The translations under genes were made by a program, and so were the position numbers. From assembly GCA_030586765.1 (NCBI GenBank), contig JAUQZZ010000066.1, positions 1-10,130 of the forward strand: a stretch of DNA of 10,130 nucleotides, written 5' to 3'. The notes under the pieces were generated by a model, which was not told the DNA's origin, made no database searches, and worked only from the letters and a program-made list of their open reading frames with translations. Position 1 is the first letter of the stretch. Each line of letters starts with the position of its first letter. Source of the DNA: Candidatus Brocadiales bacterium (GTDB lineage: Bacteria > Planctomycetota > Brocadiia > Brocadiales > Bathyanammoxibiaceae). Shown piece after piece: positions 1-6,115 of this stretch.

Positions 1-577
1 ATTCACGAGTCCTTGTGATTCTGTAGAGGGTCTGGTGTTCCAGGTATCCCACGGGTATGATAAGGCGCCCTCCCTCGCCTAGCTGGGTTACCAGGGAAGG
101 GGGAACGTTTGATGCAGCGGCAGTGACCAGGATGGCATCGAAAGGCGCCTCCTCTTCGTAGCCCAGGTGTCCATTGCCTATATGGAAGACAATCTTTTTG
201 CTATAACCCAGTTCTTCCAGGACCTCCCCGGCCCTTTGGGAGAGATTTGGTCTTATCTCTACTGTATAGACCTTGTCCACTATCTCAGCTAGTACGGCCG
301 TCTGGTATCCTGAGCCGGTGCCTATCTCCAGGACCTTATCCTCCTTTTTCAGTTGGAGGGCCTGGGTCATACAGGCAACCATATAGGGTTGGGACATGGT
401 CTGTCCCTCCCCAATGGGTACAGGGCCGTCTTCATAGGCCCTGTTCCAGAGCTCTACAGGGAGAAATAGATGACGGGGAATCTTCTCCATGGCCTGAAGG
501 ACTCGCTCATCGGTGATGTCCCTCATCAAGAGCTGGGTCCTGACCATCTCTTTGCGCTTATGTGTTAAATCCATCAT
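1..577 (-). CDS. pcm: Protein-L-isoaspartate O-methyltransferase, partial (C-terminus beyond the left edge)
   Basis: SAM-dependent enzyme that methylates isoaspartyl residues in damaged proteins and so starts their repair; cytoplasmic. I translated 192 residues from the minus strand; the gene leaves the window at base 1, and about 20 or more C-terminal residues of a usual 210-220 are missing. Family marks are GPVPIGEGQTMSQPYMVA (residues 51-68), the SAM-binding motif VLEIGTGSGYQTAVLAE (82-98), FDAILVTAAASNVPPSL (146-162) and GEGGRLIIPVG (167-177). Two adjacent ATG codons (577 and 574) could start it; AGAGGTG lies 7 bases before the first, so 577 is preferred. That ribosome-binding site is inside the last codons of the DUF488 gene, whose stop is 3 bases upstream, so the two are probably co-transcribed and translationally coupled. 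Confidence 0.95.
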   Translation of the reverse strand, partial: MMDLTHKRKEMVRTQLLMRDITDERVLQAMEKIPRHLFLPVELWNRAYEDGPVPIGEGQTMSQPYMVACMTQALQLKKEDKVLEIGTGSGYQTAVLAEIVDKVYTVEIRPNLSQRAGEVLEELGYSKKIVFHIGNGHLGYEEEAPFDAILVTAAASNVPPSLVTQLGEGGRLIIPVGYLEHQTLYRITRTRE

Positions 578-580
578 ACC

Positions 581-928
581 TTAACACCTCTGTATAAGTT
601 CCTTTAACATCTTGCGATGACAGTAGGCATCTTCTGTCTCATGGCAGAAGAGGGTTATGGTCTCTTTTTTGGCCCTCTTTGCCAGGGTCTTTATCCTCTC
701 CTTCTGGGACTCCATCTCTTTTATATATCCGCTCCTGAATTTCTCAAAAGGGATACTTTTATTAAGCCACTTTTTAAGGAGTTGCGGACTTGGGGCCAGT
801 TCCTTATCCCACTCATCAAATCGGGTCTTCGGGATACCCCTGGGCCATATCCGCATTATAAGGAGCCTGCGGCCTTCCCCCTTGTCCTCCCCCTCATAGA
901 CGGACTTCGTCTTAATTGCCATGGACAT
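581..928 (-). CDS. DUF488 family protein (YeaO-like)
   Basis: Small 115-residue protein of the DUF488 family, whose biochemical role is not settled. Conserved family features are RIWPRGI (residues 26-32), the W-D-K-E-L-A-P-S block (40-47) and the C-terminal TLFCHETEDAYCHRKML, with paired Cys-His motifs. Full length for the YeaO-like branch. It precedes pcm by 3 bases, forming a two-gene operon. There are two possible starts, ATG at 928 and ATG at 922; neither has a purine-rich ribosome-binding site, because the upstream sequence is a pyrimidine run followed by a -10 box. The promoter lies so close that the transcript could begin at or next to the 928 ATG, giving a leaderless message. Family assignment is firm; function is unknown. 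Confidence 0.88.
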   Translation of the reverse strand: MSMAIKTKSVYEGEDKGEGRRLLIMRIWPRGIPKTRFDEWDKELAPSPQLLKKWLNKSIPFEKFRSGYIKEMESQKERIKTLAKRAKKETITLFCHETEDAYCHRKMLKELIQRC

Positions 929-933
929 AATAA

Positions 934-962
934 ATTATAGGGCAAAAAGGGGGGAAAGACAA
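934..962 (-). promoter_or_regulatory. Sigma70-like promoter of DUF488-pcm
   Basis: On the minus strand, TTGTCT (962-957) and a perfect TATAAT (939-934) are separated by 17 bases. The expected start of transcription, 6-7 bases after the -10 box, falls at about 927-928, on the first ATG of the DUF488 gene. Confidence 0.6.
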
Positions 963-1041
963 GGACAGGGTTTATTTATAGGGGTTTGATTACCCTGCGC
1001 TACACGGAATTAACAGAGAGATTATAAAGGGAATTAAGGCC

Positions 1042-2544
1042 TTACCTCGTGTCCTTAATAATCCCTGTTATCTTCTTCATAGCGGTTTCTACCAGGTCTC
1101 GGTTCTTGCCTTCTATGTTGAGGCGCAGGCGGGGCTCTGTCTGGGACTTTCTACAATTAAACCACCAATCTTTATATTCTACGGTAACACCGTCCACGTA
1201 GTCTATCTTGCCGTCCGGGAAGGCCTCGGCCAGCCTCTGGAGCTTTCCGTCCTTGTCTTCCACAGTGAAATTCATCTCTCCTGTGGAGAAGTACTTCTTT
1301 AGAGGGGCCACAAGGTTTGACATGCTTACAGACTTTCGGCTCAGGATGTTCAGGACCTGGATGAGGGCTATTATTCCTGAGTCGGCATAGTAGTTATCTC
1401 GGAAGTAGTAGTGACCTGAGAGTTCACCGCCAAAGACGGCGTTTTTTTCCCGCATAGTGGCCTTTATGAAGGCGTGGCCTACCCTTTCTCTACAGGGCAC
1501 CCCACCGTTTATGAGTATCTCTTCCCTTACTGCCCAGCTAGAGCGGAGGTCATAGATTATGGTAGCGCCCCTTTCATGGAGAAGGAATTCCCTGGCTATT
1601 AGGGCAGTAATTAAATCGGGTTTAACCGCCTCGCCTTTTTCGTCCACGAAGGTACAGCGGTCGGCATCCCCATCAAAGGCCGCCCCCAGATGTGCCCTGG
1701 TCTCTCTTACCTTTTCCTGCAAGGCACGGAGGTTTTCCACCTTCAGAGGGTCGGCCTCGTGATTGGGAAAACTCCCATCCAGTTCAAAGTACAGGGGGAT
1801 TATTTCACAGGGGAGGCCCTGAAAAACCAGGGGGACCATCTTCCCTGCCATACCATTTCCTGCATCCACTACCAGGCGTAGGGGTTTAATCTGTCGGGCG
1901 AACTTCTGGATGTGTTTCTTATAATCCTCCAGGACATCTTTTTGTATCACCCTGCCCAGGGGCTCCATGCGGCGCGGGGAGGGCAGGCGGGCTAGCTCCT
2001 GGACCCTCGAGAGGCCTGTGTCTGAGCCTACAGGTATGGCCTGTTCCCGGCAGAACTTGAACCCGTTGTAGGCAGCGGGGTTGTGGGAGGCCGTGACCGC
2101 TACACCTCCGTCGTAGCCGAAGTTTGCCACGGTGAAGTTAACGGTCTCAGTGGAGACTGTACCTATGTCAATTACATTTACCCCTGAGGAGGTGATGCCC
2201 TCCATAAGGGAATGGGCCAGGGGTGTGGAGGACTTTCTCATATCCTTGCCCACCACGATATTCTTTACAATCCCTTTCTGCTGTTTCAGGAATTGGGCAA
2301 AGGCCGAACCTATCCTCCTGGCGGCTATCTCATTTAACTCATCGGGGTAGATGCCACGGACATCATAACCCTTGAATATCTCTGGTCTTATACTTCTACT
2401 TTCCAGCTCTGCGGGGGTCAGCTCTATTTCCCTGTACTCGCATACCCCGCATTTGGGGTAGCGCCTCTTCTGCCTGGCCCTGCATATGGAGACAGTTATA
2501 GTGTACTTATCCCCGGGGCAGCGACGCGCCTCTTTTTCTACCAC
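1042..2544 (-). CDS. Phosphomannomutase/phosphoglucomutase with N-terminal four-cysteine extension
   Basis: Alpha-D-phosphohexomutase (ManB/AlgC type) interconverting hexose 1- and 6-phosphates for envelope sugar nucleotides; cytoplasmic. Numbered from the GTG at 2544 (500 residues): TASHNP with phosphoserine S153 (151-156), Mg-binding DGDADR (291-296), sugar-binding GGELSGH (372-378), and the phosphate-binding RKSQTEP loop (465-471; usual form RPSNTEP). The core begins at about IFKGYDVRGIYP. Before it lie about 50 unusual residues with C9, C21, C32 and C35, possibly a zinc-binding knuckle. Start choice: the longer frame opens at TTG 2565 with no ribosome-binding site, whereas GTG 2544 has GGAGG (2558-2554) 9 bases upstream and keeps all four cysteines. 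The gene has its own promoter. The nucleotide-sugar gene at 8967-9932 would fit the same envelope-polysaccharide theme but is distant. Mannose versus glucose specificity cannot be told from sequence. Confidence 0.93.
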   Translation of the reverse strand: MVEKEARRCPGDKYTITVSICRARQKRRYPKCGVCEYREIELTPAELESRSIRPEIFKGYDVRGIYPDELNEIAARRIGSAFAQFLKQQKGIVKNIVVGKDMRKSSTPLAHSLMEGITSSGVNVIDIGTVSTETVNFTVANFGYDGGVAVTASHNPAAYNGFKFCREQAIPVGSDTGLSRVQELARLPSPRRMEPLGRVIQKDVLEDYKKHIQKFARQIKPLRLVVDAGNGMAGKMVPLVFQGLPCEIIPLYFELDGSFPNHEADPLKVENLRALQEKVRETRAHLGAAFDGDADRCTFVDEKGEAVKPDLITALIAREFLLHERGATIIYDLRSSWAVREEILINGGVPCRERVGHAFIKATMREKNAVFGGELSGHYYFRDNYYADSGIIALIQVLNILSRKSVSMSNLVAPLKKYFSTGEMNFTVEDKDGKLQRLAEAFPDGKIDYVDGVTVEYKDWWFNCRKSQTEPRLRLNIEGKNRDLVETAMKKITGIIKDTR

Positions 2545-2585
2545 AACGACCTTCCTCCACCGCAATAAAAAAACACTAAAAAATT

Positions 2586-2614
2586 ACAATAATTGATTTA
2601 CTGAAGTTTGTCAA
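2586..2614 (-). promoter_or_regulatory. Sigma70-like promoter of the phosphohexomutase gene
   Basis: A consensus TTGACA (2614-2609) is followed after 17 bases by TATTGT (2591-2586) in an AT-rich stretch. The predicted transcript starts near 2579, about 35 bases before the preferred GTG start at 2544, which leaves room for the GGAGG site. This also argues against the TTG start at 2565. Confidence 0.6.
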
Positions 2615-2683
2615 CGGAAATGAATTTTGGCCTAAAGGACATGGTGCTAGGGCATTTACCAGGGTCTGCCCAGATTGAATACC

Positions 2684-3163
2684 TCAGTGCCTCTGGTGCC
2701 TGAAGGGATGGCGCCAGTTAAGGGGCTGGCTCCAATTCCAATAAGGGTGATAAGGGTATCTATACTCATAATTTGTCAAACCTAGGTCCACGGGTTTCCC
2801 TTTATACTCAAGTATCTGGAGTTCTAGGTCGGTTCTTGGGCCATAGGCACGTACTATACCAGTAACTGCAATCTGTCCCTCTTCCTCCTTTGCCCTCTTT
2901 GTCAGCCTTGCTGCAAGGCTTATAAGCCGTTGGTTATAGCTTTCCTTATAGCAGTAGACCTCTTGGGTGCCATCGGTAACGGTCAAGTCCAGTCTGACCT
3001 TCCCATTAGCTTGATAGCTATACTCTTTCACCATTCCCCGGAACTGAACAGTCTTATTTTTGTATAATTCTGGGGTGATAGTTAGCTGAGATAGCGTTAC
3101 TGCCTGAGGTGCTGCGCAGCCTGTAAGAATAGTTATTACAAGTACTAAAAACAATCCTAACAT
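2684..3163 (-). CDS. Small lipoprotein with possible OB-fold-like domain and aromatic/histidine-rich tail
   Basis: I do not recognise a named family. The 159-residue product starts with a hydrophobic segment ending in the lipobox LTGC (residues 13-16), so it should be lipidated at C16; Ala at the next two positions suits transport to the outer membrane in a diderm. Residues 25-120 alternate like a small beta-barrel (VQFRGMVKEYSY, VRLDLTVTDG, GQIAVTGIVRAYG), which resembles OB-fold-type periplasmic domains; this is inference. The last 28 residues are rich in Tyr, Trp, Pro and His, ending RHPFRHQRH. ATG 3163 has GGAG (3176-3173) 9 bases upstream. It lies 109 bases after the S41 peptidase gene with a plausible -10 box of its own, so it may be separate from, or a distal member of, the riboswitch operon. 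Confidence 0.8.
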   Translation of the reverse strand: MLGLFLVLVITILTGCAAPQAVTLSQLTITPELYKNKTVQFRGMVKEYSYQANGKVRLDLTVTDGTQEVYCYKESYNQRLISLAARLTKRAKEEEGQIAVTGIVRAYGPRTDLELQILEYKGKPVDLGLTNYEYRYPYHPYWNWSQPLNWRHPFRHQRH

Positions 3164-3183
3164 CTAAATCATCTCCATAATTT

Positions 3184-3212
3184 ATTATATAAGAAAGTGA
3201 CACCAGTTTCGA
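3184..3212 (-). promoter_or_regulatory. Possible promoter of the small lipoprotein gene
   Basis: A perfect TATAAT (3189-3184) lies about 20 bases before the lipoprotein start. The hexamer 17 bases further upstream (TCGAAA, 3212-3207) is a poor -35 match, so only the -10 part is convincing. Confidence 0.3.
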
Positions 3213-3272
3213 AAATTATGGGGGAGGTGCTTAGACCTTTAGCGAGATAGACAATTAGAGACTTAGAGGGGT

Positions 3273-4163
3273 TTAGTGTAGGTTCTGGAGGAGGGAGATA
3301 GCAGTTTCTATCTGTGCTTCTTTATCTCTTACAGTATGGTCAGGGATAACGCCTGAGTTTCTCAGAGAGGAGCCGTCTGGCAGGAGATATTCCCCGGTGG
3401 TGAGGAGGAGGGTCCTTTGGGGGCTCAGGGGGATGACCTCCTGGATGGTGCCCTTAGAGTGGCTCTTTTCTCCAACGATGATTCCCTTGTGGTAGTATCT
3501 CAGGGTAGCAGCAACGAGCTCAGCACTGCTGGCGGTGGAGGAATTAATAAGAATGGCGGTGGGGAGGTCTAGTATCTCTTTTCCCTGAGATAGGTAGCGC
3601 CTTTGGCCCTGACGGTCCACCTGGGTGAAGAGGGGTTTTCCCTCGGAGACGAAATTTTCCAGCAACTCTTGAGCACTCTGGAGGTGGCCACCGGGGTTAT
3701 CCCTTAGGTCGAGGATAAGGGCCTTCATTCCTCTTAGTTCCACAAGGGCTTTTTTGAAGTCAATAGCTGTCCTCCTGCCAAAAAAGCCTATCCTTATATA
3801 GCCGACTTCTCCCTGTATAAATCTTACCTCAGGGATGGAATCCTCTTCCTTAAGTCCCCGTACGAATTCAAGGGAAGGGGTCTCTTGTCTCAGCAGTCGG
3901 CTCTCCTCGTCTAAGGATTTTAGTATCCCCTCCAGGGCAGAATTTACCAGACCTTCTACAGTGACCTTCCCGTAGTAAGACTCCTTGATTTTGTGGATAG
4001 TATCTTCTAGTTCTTCCATGTGTTGTGCTTCTGTGGCAGTGAGGCGCTGAGATTTTTGGGGCTGGGCGCAGCCTGAAAAAGGAGGTGTTAAAAGGAGGAG
4101 TAGGAGGAATGCCCTTGTGATAAAGACGGGAAGATGCAAATAGGTGCTACTTCTCTGAGGCAA
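3273..4163 (-). CDS. S41-family C-terminal processing-type peptidase, putative lipoprotein lacking a PDZ domain
   Basis: Serine protease of the Ctp/Tsp family, expected in the periplasm. Numbered from TTG 4163 (296 residues): hydrophobic segment 18-29 and FSGC at 29-32, an imperfect lipobox; an N-terminal helical part with LKSLDEESRL (81-90); then the S41 core with YIRIGFFG (122-129), LILDLRDNPGG (149-159), NSSTASSAE (207-215) and GEKSHSKGTIQ (231-241). S212 aligns with the nucleophile and K237 with the general base, 25 apart as in E. coli Tsp. The PDZ domain that normally sits between the helical part and the core is absent. Start is uncertain: TTG 4163 overlaps the cupredoxin gene by 17 bases and has only a distant GAGG; TTG 4139, 7 bases after the cupredoxin stop, has GAGAAG 10 bases upstream and gives a neater signal peptide. 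Last clear member of the riboswitch operon. Confidence 0.88.
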   Translation of the reverse strand: MPQRSSTYLHLPVFITRAFLLLLLLTPPFSGCAQPQKSQRLTATEAQHMEELEDTIHKIKESYYGKVTVEGLVNSALEGILKSLDEESRLLRQETPSLEFVRGLKEEDSIPEVRFIQGEVGYIRIGFFGRRTAIDFKKALVELRGMKALILDLRDNPGGHLQSAQELLENFVSEGKPLFTQVDRQGQRRYLSQGKEILDLPTAILINSSTASSAELVAATLRYYHKGIIVGEKSHSKGTIQEVIPLSPQRTLLLTTGEYLLPDGSSLRNSGVIPDHTVRDKEAQIETAISLLQNLH

Positions 4164-4851
4164 GATAAAAGTCTACCTCAAGCCCTTTTTCTGGCTCCAC
4201 CTCTACCAGGGTAGTCAGGCTGGCAAGCCCTTCCCGCTGGAGGGATTCGTGCCACAGGCCCAGCTTGTATTGACCTGGCGGGATGTTAGAGATTTCATAG
4301 CCCCCCTCCTCTCCTGTTATGGAGTAGTAGGGGTTATCCCTGACCACTATCCAGGCAGACATCTCTCTATGGATGTCGCATCCTATTTTAACTATCTCAG
4401 GGAAATTAAATCTCCTGTAAATGGGTTCACCCTGGGAGGGTATGCCTTCATTGAAGGAGGCGTTCTTTTGGGCATAAGAGTGGAGGTTGTGCATCTCTGA
4501 GTCGGTATTTCTCAACTCCACTGTGCCCCCCACAGGTATTACCAGGACATGAGGGTGAAAGACACCGTCCTTTTCCTCGAGGGTAGGTATTTCTTTGGTA
4601 AATTCCTTGCCATGGGGTATTTCTTTGATGTATACCACGGCATCCTTCAGGGTTCCTCCTGTCAGGAGTCTTACCTGTCCGGAGACGACACCACCCTTTT
4701 CTACTGACGTTTCTGTGTAGCCATTTGGGGCTAGTAACTGGGTCTCTATCTCCCTATCCTTCACAGCCCAGGTATGGGCGCTGGCAGAAGGGATACTGAA
4801 CAATGATGTGAGGACTGTCACAGTAAAAAGACAAGCTGGTCTAGACCACAT
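4147..4851 (-). CDS. Periplasmic cupredoxin-domain protein with C-terminal carboxypeptidase-regulatory-like domain
   Basis: 234 residues. A Sec signal peptide (hydrophobic 8-20, likely cleavage after SASA, residue 25) is followed by a beta-rich part with VSGQVRLL (56-63). A plastocyanin-like domain follows (about 95-170) in which H121 or H124, C158, H161 and M164 are placed as type-1 copper ligands (GCDIHREM). Residues 176-232 (YSITGEEGGYEISNIPPGQYKLGLWH) look like a carboxypeptidase-regulatory-like beta-sandwich. Expected role is periplasmic electron transfer or metal binding; no substrate can be named. ATG 4851 has AAGGTG 7 bases upstream. The gene follows the beta-propeller gene after 56 bases containing a strong hairpin, and its end overlaps or abuts the S41 peptidase gene, so it belongs to the operon behind the cobalamin riboswitches. 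Copper binding is predicted only; another metal is possible given that context. Confidence 0.88.
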   Translation of the reverse strand: MWSRPACLFTVTVLTSLFSIPSASAHTWAVKDREIETQLLAPNGYTETSVEKGGVVSGQVRLLTGGTLKDAVVYIKEIPHGKEFTKEIPTLEEKDGVFHPHVLVIPVGGTVELRNTDSEMHNLHSYAQKNASFNEGIPSQGEPIYRRFNFPEIVKIGCDIHREMSAWIVVRDNPYYSITGEEGGYEISNIPPGQYKLGLWHESLQREGLASLTTLVEVEPEKGLEVDFYLASEK

Positions 4852-4868
4852 ATCTTTTCACCTTTATG

Positions 4869-4900
4869 AATGAAGGGGGGCCGATGAGCCCCCCTTCATT
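4869..4900 (-). other. Strong intercistronic hairpin between beta-propeller and cupredoxin genes
   Basis: A perfect 13-bp inverted repeat (4869-4881 against 4888-4900, half-site AATGAAGGGGGGC) encloses a 6-base loop. It begins 7 bases after the beta-propeller stop and ends 4 bases before the AAGGTG ribosome-binding site of the cupredoxin gene. No T-run follows on either strand, so it is not a standard intrinsic terminator; an mRNA-stabilising or processing element, or an attenuator of cupredoxin translation, is more likely. Confidence 0.75.
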
Positions 4901-4907
4901 ACCTAGA

Positions 4908-6095
4908 CTAATGGCAGTAGTTATAACCACCCAGGATGGTCACTGCCCAGGGGCTTTGGCCAACATTGGGGATAGTGGAGACCTTGTCCGTAGAACCATC
5001 TATCGCATACACAGAGTTGGTGGTGGAGCAGGTCAGATAGACCTTGCTTCCATCAGGAGTGGTGGAGGCGGTCTCCAACTGTATCTGAGAACCAATCTTT
5101 AGCCTCTTACTCTCCTTAAACCCTGTCATGTCATAGACGTAAACAGCCCCCTCTTCACTGCTGATAGCGTAGGCCTTCTTGCCGCCGTTTACAAAGTTTA
5201 CTCCTGTCATACCTCCTCCGCACCTTAGGGTAGCTACTACCTTATTACTCTCGGTGCTGATAACGGAGATAGTTCCCTCGCCATTATTGGGGACGAGCAT
5301 GAACCTGCCGTCAGGGGAGGAATAGGCCCGCCAGGGCTCCTTTCCTACGAGGATGGTTGTCACGACATTATCCGTTGCAGTATCAATCACAGCCACCTCC
5401 CCTGAATCGCCATCCGCAGCATAGCCAAACCTGCCGTCTGGGGTAAGGGTCACGTTGGCTATCCCTTTAATCTCAGTGAGGTATCTATCAGGGTTAAGGG
5501 CCGCTACCTTGTAAGCACTGCCTACAGCGATGCGCTTAATGAGCTGATGGGTCTTAGTGTCTACTACCCCTACCTCATGGGCGCCAAAGTTGGCAATATA
5601 GGTCTTGGAGCCATCGGGTAGGAAGGAGACCCCGTGGGGTTCAGAAAAACCTTCTATCCTGGCCACCTCTACATTTCTTGTAAGGTCTATGGCAGAGATG
5701 GTGCCCCCTTCAAAATTGGCTATATATGCCAGCTTTGAGTCCGGGGAGACGTCGAAATGTTCAGGACTCATTCCCACCGCTAAACTGGCAGTCAGCTCTC
5801 CTGTAGCGACATCAAAAATCATTAGCTCGTTCCTTTTAGTCCCTGGTACGAGGAGCTTCTTGCCATCGTGGGTGAGCATAGACATGTGAGGGTTACACCA
5901 GGGGCCGCAGACAAAGCGGGTGATGGGCTGGTTGGTCCTGGTATCTATTGCTACCACATCGTTACTGTCCTTATTGGTGATGAAGGCTATGGTGCTCATG
6001 TCCTGGTCTGCCAGGGGGTAGGCCGCACCTTCCAGGTAAGCTGGGGCAGATGTTATGCCTAATAAAAAAACAAAAACGAGAAGGGATTGCATCAT
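4908..6095 (-). CDS. Exported YVTN-type (YncE-like) seven- or eight-bladed beta-propeller protein
   Basis: 395 residues. An N-terminal signal peptide (hydrophobic 4-15, cleavage near SAPA or EGAA, residues 19-25, no lipobox) is followed by repeats of about 40 residues across 34-390, with blade signatures such as AYIANFEGGTISAIDLTRN (123-141), TYIANFGAHEVGVVDTKTH (165-183), GYAADGDSGEVAVIDTATD (224-242) and VYLTCSTTNSVYAIDGSTD (352-370). Blade four carries an extra loop at about 192-210. A C-x3-C-x2-H cluster (C63, C67, H70) lies early; it is not a haem motif. ATG 6095 has AGGAGG 7 bases upstream. It starts 20 bases after the porin gene in the same operon. BtuG, which captures B12 at the surface of Bacteroides, has this fold, so with the upstream cobalamin riboswitches a corrinoid-binding role is an attractive inference. 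Otherwise YVTN proteins have diverse functions. Confidence 0.9.
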   Translation of the reverse strand: MMQSLLVFVFLLGITSAPAYLEGAAYPLADQDMSTIAFITNKDSNDVVAIDTRTNQPITRFVCGPWCNPHMSMLTHDGKKLLVPGTKRNELMIFDVATGELTASLAVGMSPEHFDVSPDSKLAYIANFEGGTISAIDLTRNVEVARIEGFSEPHGVSFLPDGSKTYIANFGAHEVGVVDTKTHQLIKRIAVGSAYKVAALNPDRYLTEIKGIANVTLTPDGRFGYAADGDSGEVAVIDTATDNVVTTILVGKEPWRAYSSPDGRFMLVPNNGEGTISVISTESNKVVATLRCGGGMTGVNFVNGGKKAYAISSEEGAVYVYDMTGFKESKRLKIGSQIQLETASTTPDGSKVYLTCSTTNSVYAIDGSTDKVSTIPNVGQSPWAVTILGGYNYCH

Positions 6096-6115
6096 AATTA
6101 AACCTCCTTTTCCTG

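Noticed and set aside
247..940. Open frames on the plus strand across pcm and DUF488 (for example 247-516 and 617-940)
   Set aside because: They lie opposite recognisable genes, have low-complexity Pro/Ser/Leu-rich or shadow-type translations, and lack convincing ribosome-binding sites.
2542..2565. TTG at 2565 as start of the phosphohexomutase
   Set aside because: No ribosome-binding site precedes it and only about 14 bases of leader would remain; GTG 2544 has GGAGG at good spacing.
4869..4900. Hairpin read as an intrinsic terminator for the porin-propeller message
   Set aside because: No T-run follows on either strand, and the cupredoxin ribosome-binding site comes 4 bases later.
5885..5909. 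Cys-Cys-His cluster of the propeller as a haem c site
   Set aside because: Spacing is C-x3-C-x2-H, not C-x2-C-H.
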